A stretch of 64,000 bases of DNA from Cymbomonas tetramitiformis (Eukaryota > Chlorophyta > Pyramimonadophyceae > Pyramimonadales > Pyramimonadaceae), in contig LGRX02035088.1 of the NCBI GenBank assembly GCA_001247695.2, positions 38,342 through 102,341 on the forward strand, in the 5' to 3' direction. The translations under genes were made by a program, and so were the position numbers. The notes below the pieces were generated by a model. It saw only the letters and a program-made list of their open reading frames with translations. It was not told where the DNA came from and did no database searches. Shown in pieces: positions 11,550 to 20,553 of the stretch. How positions within the stretch are numbered: the first letter of the stretch is position 1; each line of letters opens with the position of its first letter.

Positions 11550-12120
11550 TCATGGAGAGAGAGACTTTCACCCCCCCATAAGGTGGGGGAGAGTGTCTCC
11601 TGTTTCACCCCTCGCCCTGAGGTGCCACATCAGCATTTGTCATTCTGCAGTTTCCGACCCGCTAATAAAACAACCAAGTTATTTTATTATCTCATCTAAG
11701 CTGATGGAAACACCGAAATGCTTCCAGTATAATTATATTGATGATCAGACAATATAATTATATCGGGCAACAACCTCCCGACGAGATCCAGACGGGACTT
11801 GAACCTGCGCGCTCAAGGTGCAAGTCCAACACATAGCGCCCTACGCCTTAGCGCCATGACATCAGATCTGATGACATAGCGCTAAGGCGTAGGGCGCTAT
11901 GTGGTGGACTTTGCACCTTGAGCATGCAGGTTCGAGTCCCGTCTGGATCTCGTCGGGAGGTTGTTGCCCGATATAATTATATTGTCTGATCATCAATATA
12001 ATTATACTGGAAGCATTTCGGTGTTTCCATCATTTGCACCCGCCTCGTTTCGACCGCCTCCGGACGCTTCGTTTTCGCCTTCGGTTTGTGTGATATATAA
12101 TATGCATTATATATATATAT
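11550..12120 (+). repeat. Dispersed repeat family R2, copy split by a palindromic insertion
   Basis: 11550-11698 matches 17167-17317 almost base for base (GGAGAGAGAGACTTTCACCC, the CCCCCATAAGGTGGGGG hairpin, the CACCCCTCGCCCTGAGGTGC segment, then AATAAA). The match resumes at 12034 (TTTGCACCCGCC), continuing to the TATATAT tail at about 12120, so the family is continuous across the insertion at 11703-12031. The family is marked by short G/C hairpins and an AT-microsatellite end. Coding content is not evident. Confidence 0.8.
11703..12031. mobile_element. 329-bp near-perfect palindrome with tRNA-like B-box sequences, inserted in an R2 repeat
   Basis: Two arms of about 164 bp pair around a centre at 11866/11867 (CAGATCTG). 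The ends are GATGGAAACACCGAAATGC and its complement. The paralogous R2 copy at 17310-17325 runs straight through (CTCATCTCAGAGTTTGCACC), so it preserves the empty site. Within each arm, read outward from the centre, is TGGCGCTAAGGCG (A-box-like) followed about 40 bp later by GGTTCAAGTCC or GGTTCGAGTCC, a perfect RNA polymerase III B box/T-arm. The anticodon arm is degenerate and lacks U33, so I do not call a tRNA gene. No clear target duplication can be assigned. Confidence 0.8.
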
Positions 12121-12395
12121 GTTGTGGCGAGTATGTCCCTCTGGCGAGTATGTCCCTGTGGTAACACCCTAGAAGATAACAGTCAAGGACAGACTAATTT
12201 GAAGTATTTGAATGCCAAATTTTGAATACGATGTTATAGACAAGGATCTAGTCAGGCTAAGGAAAGGCAGGTAATAAAATATTTGGTATTGTACGAAGCT
12301 ACTGCTGTCGAAATCAAGCTAATGCATTCGTTAAGCAGGTGCATTCCCCTTCTTTCGATAATAGGCATGCTTTTGATAACAAGGCTGGCACATTC

Positions 12396-13739
12396 TCAAG
12401 GCATGCCACTTGTGCGTTGGCTTCTTGCAACTGGTACAAATAGGCGCTCCAGCTCTTCACCATGGCAGCAGCAACGACAAAGAGCTGCGGGATGACGGGG
12501 ATATTTAGTGCAATATAAATGAAGCTGAGGAGAAAATTTCATTTAATGCAGGTGTTGCGTGGGCGGAAGTTGAGGATGGAATAGAGAATATAAAGGAACA
12601 CACCTTCTCAGTGTCGATAGCATAGACTTCGTTAAATCCTCCAGGCTTATCGACAGTGTGAATGACGGCGTCCGTACCTTCACCAAGCGTTGTGACATCC
12701 CAAGCTTGGATGCGATCTTCGCTTTGCTTGGGACGAATCGCGGTGCATTCGCGAACAGGAGGAGGGTTTTTGGTGACAAGGCAGGTAGGGCAAGACTGTA
12801 GAATCGGGTCGACTACGGAATCGGGGACGTTGGCGATATTATGACCCCTGATGGTTTTGCGAACCGCATTACGACCGGCGCACGCTTGAATCGCGTGAAC
12901 TGAAGTAGCACAGTGGTCTTGCAGGTGGGGAGGACACAAAAGAATCCACTGAGGACCAGTGGTGGCATGAAATTTGCGGGCGATCGGCTTGTCCTGGAAA
13001 ATATTGAGGAGGACGGAAAGAGTTAGTGGTGTAAGCAAGTTTCATTACGAAATTCGGAACAACGAAATAAGGTTTCTGTAATCTGTATCCCTTTGAAATT
13101 GGAAGTTGAACGTACCTGCAGCAGGAACTTGTACAGGAGCTCCATGGAGGTCGCAGAATCGGCAAGAGAAACTTGCGCTGCATCCTCAGGTGGGAGCAAG
13201 ATGCAGTAGTCGGAGCGTAACAGCTTCCGACCTCCGCACACCTTACGCGGGAAAAAACGCCCAGGAACGCGAGAGCCCGCTGAACGTGATGCGAGCGCAG
13301 GAGCGTGGGCGGTAGGAGACTGCTGAGGTTGCAGCTCAGCACGGAGGCTTTTGTAAATCACCTCGTCAAGGCAATGCCATCCCAGCCCTTCATATTGTTC
13401 CAGCATTCTGCGTGAATGCGGAGGGGTCAAAACTGGGAAAAAAAAGAATATGAAGCCGCCTGTTTACTTGCGAGGGCGTTTGCTGCGACGGACGGCAGGA
13501 GTCGGAGGAGAGGTGATGGACGGATTTGTTGCTGTTTGCGGGGTTTGAAGGACAGGCACGTCCCAAGAAGGAGGTCCCTGGGGAAGCAGATGTCTGTCTG
13601 GCGCAGAGGTTTCAGGGAGGGGGAAGTACTTTGTTTGAAGGCAGTCGGGACACACACAAATTTTATCCGAGAGGCGCAAAAAGAGTGTGGCAACGTCGCT
13701 CTGCCAAGGCAAGGGCTGAAGCTTCTGTTTACGAGACAT
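12396..13739 (-). CDS. Conserved-looking 360-residue protein, family unknown
   Basis: Four exons (13468-13739, 13116-13407, 12604-12993, 12396-12524) join in phase to 1083 bp, with GT-AG at every border (donors GTAAAC, GTACGT, GTGTGT). The start MSRKQKLQPLPWQSD is basic and followed by a 'CVCPDC' cysteine cluster near residue 30. A Pro/Thr-rich linker ends in the basic patch RRSKRPRK, a plausible nuclear localisation signal that spans the first intron. The third exon carries 'LLCPPHLQDHC', 'CAGRNAVRK' and 'CPTCLV', and the last exon 'YCTKYPRHPAALCRCCC'. The spacing of Cys and His suggests metal binding, but it mat­ches no finger I can name. No membrane segment. Nuclear function is an inference from the basic patch alone. 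The gene appears intact; confidence is in its reality, not its role. Confidence 0.7.
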
Positions 13740-14307
13740 AGAGGTTTCGAATATTATTTGGAATTGGGTGAACGGATACATCATGACTTGGGAAGCGGAA
13801 CTGCTGAAGCTGACGGACTGCTCGTTTCGTTTTTTGCTCAATTGGGGGACTGCTGGTTTCTACTTTCTCCAGTTTCTCTAGTTTCAATAAGGGCACGCAG
13901 CTGTTTAAACTATCCACGTCAGCCGTGTCACAGATTTCAGATGAACAGACGCGATGTCAATATCATAGCATGACGATGATGGTCGCGCTCGACTTTTGAA
14001 TTGTGTTCGAAGTGTTCCATTCCAAACTCGAAAGTGCAATCGTCAACATTTCACGAATACAGTACAGTCGAGTACTACTACTCTACTGAAATGAGAAAAA
14101 TAACGGCCAAAATATTTAATGGGTTACAGCCTACAATATGGAACGGTGTAAGGAAAATAACTAGGGGAGGGACATACTCGCCACAACATATATATATATA
14201 TATATCACACTCTCCATCAGGTTATGGGCTATCACCGATTTTCTGTGGTTGGTGATTGTGTGCGTGTTTTCCTTAGATCCCGCAGCCTTTGCGGTATACC
14301 GCGACAC
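13740..14307. other. No gene seen; flank holding a TA-microsatellite end of a dispersed repeat
   Basis: 13980-14260 includes GACATACTCGCCACAACATA followed by an AT microsatellite. It is the inverse of the tail at 12105-12150, so an inverted fragment of the R2 family end lies here. Confidence 0.5.
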
Positions 14308-14636
14308 ACCGTCGCTTGGCCTAAACAATCATTTTGAAAAAATTTATTCAAAATTTAGGTCAAAATTTAGCAAAAAAAAATTCAAAATTTTGAAATATAT
14401 AGGGGGTCCGTAGGAAAAATATCCACCCCCGTCTGCAATTTTTAAAGTTGGACCCCCATCGATCGATATTTTTCGAAAATTTGTCGAAAAATCTGACAGA
14501 GACGGTCGAGACGGTGTCGGCTGTCGATGTCGATGTCGCCGCCCTTCCTTTCGTTCAGATTTACAATACAGTATTCTTTGTCGACAGTGAGACGCAAGAA
14601 CAGCCAACAACGAACAGGGGGGGAATCATCATCACC

Positions 14637-15236
14637 ATGCTCGTCGAAGACTATTCTTCAGCTTCAGAATCCGATATATCTGATCTCGACGTCGAGGACA
14701 CCACCAACAAGACAACTCTCCGCCCAGTACACCTAGACCTGGGACGTGACGATGGCGACTCATCGGAGGACAGCGACGACCGCGAACCGAGTCGCTTGGA
14801 GGCAGCGTATGCACGCACGCGAGCACAACCCCTAAAAAACGCCTTCGACCAGTTGAAGCGGAAAAGGAGCTCCCAGCAGCATGCGGATAGCGAGCTGCCG
14901 CAGCAGCCGGCTTTAGCAGCGCACGAGCGAGAAAGGGCACCTTCTCTGAAACCTCCCTCTGGAAAGAAGCGTGCAGGAGGGGGTGTACGCATCACGAAGG
15001 AGCCGAAGATCGAGCCCTCCAAGCGCATCACCGAATTTTCCGACCAATGTTTGCGTATCTCAGCAGGGAGGCTCTTTTGCGGTTGTTGCAAAGAGACCTT
15101 ATCACTCTTGAAACAATCCGTCAAAACCCACGTGCTCAGCGCCAAGCATCTTGGAGCTAAGGAGAAGTTTGTCCGACGAATAACCGAAAATACCAAAATG
15201 GGCATAACTTTTGAAATACTTGGCCGTTTTCGGTGA
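14637..15236 (+). CDS. CGGBP1-like / hAT-transposase-type C2H2 zinc-finger protein, element-borne
   Basis: The first ATG in this frame is at 14637 and gives 199 residues. The N-terminal half is acidic and Ser-rich (LVEDYSSASESDISDLDVED), the middle is basic and Pro-rich with KKRAGGG, and the C-terminal third is a zinc finger. The finger reads RITEFSDQCLRISAGRLFC, then 'GCCKETL', then 'VKTHVLSAKHLGAKEKF': Cys-x2-Cys, about 13-14 residues, His-x5-His, with the hydrophobic spacing of CGGBP1 and of the N-terminal finger in hAT transposases. CGGBP1 itself is a known domesticated hAT fragment. The frame stops shortly after the finger, before any catalytic domain would begin. It lies entirely inside the element with 8-bp target duplications, so it may bind the element ends or be a captured host regulator. 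It is not disrupted by stops, which suggests selection or youth. Confidence 0.75.
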   Translation: MLVEDYSSASESDISDLDVEDTTNKTTLRPVHLDLGRDDGDSSEDSDDREPSRLEAAYARTRAQPLKNAFDQLKRKRSSQQHADSELPQQPALAAHERERAPSLKPPSGKKRAGGGVRITKEPKIEPSKRITEFSDQCLRISAGRLFCGCCKETLSLLKQSVKTHVLSAKHLGAKEKFVRRITENTKMGITFEILGRFR

Positions 15237-15258
15237 AAAGAAAACCACAAATAGGTCT

Positions 15259-15576
15259 TGTAAAGACGAACAGAATGATACATCATTTGTTAGCATAGGT
15301 TTTAATTTATATAAATGGGAGCAATATTTGTAATGTGACACTGATTTTGCAGATACAATGCATTTTTTCGAACTTTTGACACAATTATCCTTTCCGGATA
15401 AAATTTGGTGTGTGAATATATCTTGTTTAAACGAACATTTTGATATGTCGTTTGTTATCATAGGCGCAATTTTTCATAAATGGGAGCAATATTTGTAATG
15501 TGACATTGGTTTTGCAGATACAATGCATTTTCCCTAACTTTTGACACACTTATCCTTTCCGGATAAAATTTGGTGT
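15259..15576. repeat. 165-bp direct duplication inside the hAT-like element
   Basis: 15259-15412 and 15426-15576 align throughout (shared AATGGGAGCAATATTTGTAA and TATCCTTTCCGGATAAAATT). It follows the zinc-finger stop codon and may be a 3' untranslated or sub-terminal binding region. Confidence 0.85.
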
Positions 15577-15589
15577 TGCCAACCTTGAT

Positions 15590-15795
15590 AACATTTCACC
15601 GCGACATAACATCTCACCGCAACATAACCGCTCAACGCGGCGACATAACATCTCATTGCGACATAACATCTCACCGCGACATAACATCTCACGGCATTAT
15701 TTCATCTCACCGCATTACCACATCGCAGCGCCTCCGCGCCTGCGCGCCTGCGCGCCTACGCGCCTCCGCACCGCCGCATCGCCGCGCCTCCGCGC
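15590..15795. repeat. Short-period satellites within the hAT-like element
   Basis: Repeats of about 18 bp (GACATAACATCTCACCGC) at 15600-15690 are followed by a GC-rich 8-9 bp pattern (GCGCCTCC/GCGCCTGC) at 15728-15795. Confidence 0.75.
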
Positions 15796-16084
15796 CTCCC
15801 TCAGCGGCTCTACGGCTCCGAAAAAAAGAGGAAAATTTTCATCAAAATTTAGGCATCCTGAAAAAAAAGGGCAAAAAAATATAGGTTCGGCCCCGAAAAA
15901 TGGATCAAAAAAATTAAGGCGATTTTAAGAAAATTCTTGTTTAGGCCAAACCGTCGCGTCACATCTGACTGAGCGCCCACCGCTCTTTTATCACATCTGA
16001 CTTCCACTTGGGACTACACCTGTCCTGTTGGACTTACATATGCTTGGGACTGCATTTGTTCCTTGGGTACGTGCGACATCATCA

Positions 16085-16900
16085 CGTCCAACGACGACAT
16101 CTGACCGCAGCACCTCTGCTGCAACAAAATCGGCTTACCGTGCGACGTTTTTGACGCTACCACCGTTTTCGTCGTCGAATTCTACCTCAATTAGGTATTT
16201 TCATCACTACGGAAATTGTCAATTGCACGAAATTTCACACACCTCGAACCCAAACGTGCTCTCAATATCTGAGCGGCAGCACCTCTGCTGCAGCAAATTT
16301 GGCCTACGGTACGGGGTTTTTGACGTGACCGGAGTTTTCCTGGCGAAAATCTACACGAAATTGACTTTAACATCGCTCGATTTGGTACGTTTTTCGAGAA
16401 GCTGTTCCCTTGCTTGGGAACCCTATCTTTGAGTGTGCAGCATTTTGCAGTTTGCAGTTTGTGACCATGTCCACTGCACGCCGGCGTGCGCGTGTGGCCG
16501 CTGTGCACTCCACGGCGGTGTCCCTCCGTTAACGTCGACAACATCTTACCGTTGACTGTCGTCTGGTGGTGCCTGGTGGTGCTCATGCACCATACGCCAA
16601 CTTCGAGTCCAACATCACCATCGTCGACAACAACTTTGACCTCTGTGAGCTCGACACTCCGCAGTCTACACCTCCACCCGGCGCATCCCTTGGTTGCCAT
16701 CTGGTGGTGTGTGGTGGTGTCTGGTGGTGTGTTCTCTCACCAGTGCTCACGCCCACCTCAACATCTCTCTCGCCACGTTTGCAAAGTGCGAGGCGTTCGT
16801 CGCGCGCACTCACCGCATTTTAACCTTCGCCCCCCCTATTGCGAGTCATTCGTTTTGGTGGTCTGACGGCTTTGGTCTTTGGCCCCGCTTGGGCATTGGT
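16085..16900 (+). repeat. Dispersed repeat family R1, copy with remnant of an ORF beginning MSTAR
   Basis: Two tandem sub-copies of CAGCACCTCTGCTGCA...GTTTTTGACG...TTTTC(C/G) occur at 16102-16205 and 16275-16365, and they match 23791-23895. An ORF remnant then starts at 16467 (MSTARRRARVAAVHSTAVSLR, ending at a stop) with downstream PGGAHAPY in another frame and FVARTHRIL near 16795. The same order recurs at 23.8-24.2 kb and partly at 26.1-26.5 kb. The coding potential is broken by stops and frameshifts in each copy, so I read R1 as a decayed element. Confidence 0.65.
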
Positions 16901-17139
16901 TGAACAATTGTTCACGGGGCCGGCACTTCCTTTTTTCATCGAGAGCGCCGCCGCCGCCTTGCCCCGCTTGGCAATTTAAAGGGGCTCTACCCTGTGGGAG
17001 AGTGATCCCCCACGCATATGTAAGCCCTAGAGCCGCACAGGGAGCGCGCGGCGAGCCGTACTACCGGGGAAAAAGGCCCCTTGAATGGTGCACGTGTTCG
17101 ATTAGGGTTTCCCCGCTTTGTGATTGCCGATCACGTGGC

Positions 17140-17416
17140 ACCTCACACCTTCGGGGTGAGGTGGTGTCATGGAGAGAGAGACTTTCACCCCCCCATAAGG
17201 CGGGGGAGAGTGTCTCCTGTTTCACCCCTCGCCCTGAGGTGCCCCATCAGCATTTGTCATTCTGCAGTTTCCGACCCGCTAATAAATTAACCAAGTTATT
17301 TTATTATCTCATCTCAGAGTTTGCACCCGCCTTTCGACCGCCTCCGGACGCTTAGTTTTCCTTCGGTCTGTGTGATATATAATAATATGCATTATATATA
17401 TATATCACTCTCCATC
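17140..17416 (+). repeat. Dispersed repeat family R2, copy without the palindrome (empty site)
   Basis: It contains GGCACCTCACACCTTCGGGG (hairpin with GTGAGGTGG), the CCCCCATAAGGCGGGGG hairpin, the CACCCCTCGCCCTGAGGTGC block, an AATAAA word and an AT-microsatellite end. At 17311-17322 the sequence passes straight through the point where the copy at 11.7 kb is interrupted. Confidence 0.8.
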
Positions 17417-17437
17417 AAAGAGATGGGATGGAACCTA

Positions 17438-17608
17438 CAGTGCGTGCTCGAGTTGTAAGAATAATATCGTATAAGAATATCGGACCGGAATTCTTAGACG
17501 AGTGTTATGTGCTTATATATGGGCGTGGTGTGCTTAAGTATGGAAATTTGCTAAGAATATTCGGTCCAACCCCGATTTTCCGATATTCTTATATATGAGC
17601 ACGCTTAT
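17438..17608. mobile_element. TA-flanked MITE (family M1), older copy
   Basis: The left end is TA|CAGTGCGTGCTC at 17436. The right end retains GAGCACGC but has lost its last bases (followed by TTATAGG). The internal sequence (ATCGGACCGG ... ATTCGGTCCAACCCCGATTT) matches the intact copy at 19756-19925. Confidence 0.75.
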
Positions 17609-17981
17609 AGGAAAGCAAATATATAGTAGACGTGACGCCTTCCTTAATGGTCATGCTAGGGTCGAGATCCATGACCCTTTCAGAACCACTCTTAGCCGAA
17701 TTACGGGTATCACTGAAGAAGAAGCTGTTGAAAGAGCAAAACATGTTTTTCCCCTGACCTCCCTTGAATGACTATCATTTCCACCCTTTCTCTTCTCTTC
17801 ATTCGGTGAACACTTTATTGACACTTCCCCCTCCCCCTCTTAGGTAGAGGGGTCCCCCCCTCCTACCTTAGCCCTCCACCCCCACACTCCGCTCCCTCCG
17901 CCCCCGCCTTCCCGACCCCCACCACCGCCCTTCCTCCGCCTCGCTTCCGCCCTCTTTTTCCACCACAGATGCAGCCTCGCT
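17609..17981. other. No gene seen
   Basis: A pyrimidine-rich strand (17.82-17.98 kb) that is open in several frames only because of composition. Confidence 0.35.
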
Positions 17982-18216
17982 CCACTTCCACCTCCTCTGC
18001 TGCTTCTCCGCCGGCACGACCTTTTTAGCGCTCTGCGTAGTTTTGCCATGCCGCGGTTTCCTAGGTTGATCCGACCTAGATGAGCCCTTCGGGGCGCGCT
18101 ATGAGGATGATTTCAGCTCCCTCTGTTCTACAGTTGCCTGCTTGCAGGATTACAGCGGACTCATGACATTGTCATTATTCTCAGCGTAAATGTTATATTA
18201 TTATATTATTATATAG
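17982..18216 (+). repeat. Dispersed 235-bp repeat (family R3) with (TTA)n tail
   Basis: It matches the complement of 44392-44628 from CCACTTCCACCTCCTCTGCT to the tail AATGTTATATTATTATATTA, with scattered substitutions. A variable-length (TTA)n end on an otherwise conserved segment is typical of the 3' end of a non-LTR retrotransposon or SINE. Confidence 0.8.
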
Positions 18217-18454
18217 TAATATATTTACTCTTCTGAAGAGTGTCAAACCACAGTGAGGCAGGGTTTTCGGTTCGTCTAAAGTCAGATTATACTGTAAGAT
18301 GATCGGGCTTTACGTTGGCGGACCGGGACCCACGAGCTGAGCAGACAGCAGGCACTGCAAGTGACATCCGAGCAGGCGAGGGGTGACACAGGGCACCACA
18401 GACCTCCCCCCTTATGGGGGGGTGAAAGTCAGTGTTCCCATGACACGCACTGTA

Positions 18455-18598
18455 CTCTTGTTCCCAGAGTTTCTCCGAGCGCGGCCAGGCAGGCGAGGGT
18501 CGACGTTACAGTTGATCGAAGAGGCTCGGAGAAAATATGGACCCCGTAACGTTACAAACCCTAAGTCTAATTTAGTCCATAAGCTCTGGGAACAAGAG
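18455..18598. mobile_element. TA-flanked MITE (family M2), 144 bp
   Basis: Perfect 15-bp inverted ends CTCTTGTTCCCAGAG are flanked by TA at 18453-18454 and 18599-18600. The interior has no coding capacity. The TA target matches Tc1/mariner-type elements. It lies beside an inverted R2 fragment (18395-18430, complement of the CCCCCATAAGG hairpin). Confidence 0.75.
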
Positions 18599-18599
18599 T

Positions 18600-19755
18600 A
18601 GGATGGGACCCATTCGGGGGAAATCTCGTGGCAGCGGTGGCCAAGGAGGAGGGGGTAAAAGGCTGCTGGAAATCCCAGTTTGGTAACGTTATCGACAAGA
18701 GGAAAAAAGTGAATATCTCTTCGACTAGTGATCGGAATCTTGCACACAAGGGGGCTGTGGACATCTACAAGAGTCTCCGGATGGGAATGTATGGTGTTAA
18801 CCCCAAATATAAACCCTAAACATGTCGAGATCCATCACTGGAAAGGTCTGGAACCATATACCATATGCGGCCAACGAATATCGCGATATATGATATATAT
18901 TATATGAAGATATATAACTTAGCCGGGTAAATATTCAGCTATACATAGTAACCTAGACACCATCTAGATTATAGTAGATACCATTATCGTCGTGTACCTT
19001 AGTATATGTTAGCATACACGCAAGTGGAACGGATGAGACAATCATTTCATATCACTGCCAGACAACAGTTCATCATACACTGACTAAAGTTTGCAGAATA
19101 CCACAAGTGAATGTACGCACGTCATTCCAGGTTCCCGATTCCACATCGTTCCGGGACAGTCACGGTGGGCGCTGGGAGGCTTAAGTATGGGGGGGCTTAA
19201 GTTGGGGGTGGTTTTAACGCGCGTTTTAACGCCAAAAGGGATGCACGTTTGAACGCGTTATGCGTTATTACCAACCTAGACACCAAGTTTTTCGACTAGC
19301 ACACACTCTATCTGATATTGGATGATATTCATCATCCAATATCATCCCACCATGGCCCAACGTGCGCGGGGTAGAGATAAATAAAGAATTGAGGGTTTAG
19401 GGTTTAGGGTTTCACAACCACAGATTCCCATTGAGATAGTCTTGTAGATGTCCATAGCATCCGTATTTGCATCAAATTGGCAAACTCGATCGCAACAAAA
19501 CAAAAACGACCGGGGCCTTCCGTTTCGGATATAGCTTATGAAACTTGATTTTTTACATATATCAAGGCATTCGTAAGTTACATATTCAACGTGCAAGGCC
19601 TGCGGATGAATATCCTTGAAACCCCACGGTCTCGAAGGGTGCTCAGATTTTGTATTGACAGTCATGTATGAGGGGAACAGACTCGTGCAGATCGTTCCGA
19701 AGGCGTTGCCTTACTCATCGACGTAAATGGTTTATTATTATCAGATTTTGTTCTA
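18600..19755. other. No gene seen; contains a short TTTAGGG telomere-like run
   Basis: Mixed AT-rich sequence. 19393-19412 reads GGGTTTAGGGTTTAGGGTTT, three plant-type telomere units in an interstitial position. Confidence 0.5.
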
Positions 19756-19925
19756 CAGTGCGTGCTCACATATAAGAATATCATGCTATAAGAATATCGG
19801 ACCGGAAATGCTAGACAACTGTTATGTGCTTATATATGGGCGTAATGTGCTTAAGTATGGAAAACTGCTAAGAATATTCGGTCCAACCCCGATTTTCCGA
19901 TATTCTTATATATGAGCACGCACTG
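19756..19925. mobile_element. TA-flanked MITE (family M1), intact 170-bp copy
   Basis: The ends CAGTGCGTGCTCACATATAA and the complement of CAGTGCGTGCTCATATATAA pair over about 27 bp with one mismatch. TA lies outside on both sides (19754-19755, 19926-19927). CAGT-starting termini with TA targets are typical of Tc1/mariner-derived MITEs. Confidence 0.88.
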
Positions 19926-20211
19926 TAATGTTAATATAATACAACCCAGCCCTAAAAATAATTCCGACAAAGGCCTTCCCTTCACTTGCGGCCTATGAAA
20001 CCTTGGGAAATAAATATCAACAATATGGTGAAGTTATCACCGGACGCAGAAGGCTTGCAGATAAGTATCCTCAAAATGCGAAGGTTTCGAATGGTACTCA
20101 CATTTTGGGCGAACCCAAACCCAAACCCAAACTTGATCGGAGCATAATGAAAACAGCAAAGGCCTTCCCTTCACAGAATTGGAAGATACATATTCCAATG
20201 TATTCGCAATA

Positions 20212-20551
20212 CAGTAATCACTCACCTTTAAGAAAACCCGGCGATAAGAAACCATCCAGCTTTTGGGGGGGTAAAGTTGTCGAGAAAAGCTGGCTGGTTT
20301 TTTTGAGCTATGGAATCCTCGAAAATAAGAAATATGGGTGCTGGCGCCGCAGGCGGAAATTTTTGAAAATGTCGCCTTTTTAAGTGTGTATCATTGGACT
20401 TTTAAGAGAATTGCTGGCTGATTGAAAGAAAATACTTGCTAATTCTTACCGATTCCATAGGACGCTGGCGCTGGCGGGGGGGGTACGCAAGTTGGTGGAA
20501 TTAGCTGGCTGACCCCAAATCTCCGGTTTTCTTAAAGGTGAGTGATTACTG
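20212..20551. mobile_element. TA-flanked MITE (family M3), 340 bp
   Basis: There is a perfect 27-bp inverted end, CAGTAATCACTCACCTTTAA plus GAAAACC, with its complement ending at 20551. TA is duplicated at 20210-20211 and 20552-20553. Internal open frames are short. It is a different family from M1 but shares the CAGT terminus, so one Tc1-type transposase could serve both. Confidence 0.9.
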
Positions 20552-20553
20552 TA

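Larger units (their letters stand above)
14316..15949. mobile_element. hAT-like DNA element, 1,634 bp, with 8-bp target duplication and one zinc-finger ORF
   Basis: The termini are inverted: TTGGCCTAAACAATCATTTT at the left and the complement of TTGGCCTAAACAAGAATTTT at the right. The octamer ACCGTCGC lies directly outside both ends (14308-14315 and 15950-15957), and the match does not extend to a ninth base. That target size points to hAT. The element contains one intact ORF (14637-15236) for a hAT-derived type of zinc finger, a 165-bp direct duplication (15259-15576) and a satellite-like tail (15590-15790). No DDE/RNase H or hAT dimerisation domain is present, so it is either non-autonomous or uses an unusual division of labour. 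Confidence 0.85.

Noticed and set aside
11880..11960. tRNA gene in the palindrome
   Set aside because: The B box is perfect, but no cloverleaf with a standard anticodon loop (U33) and acceptor stem could be formed.
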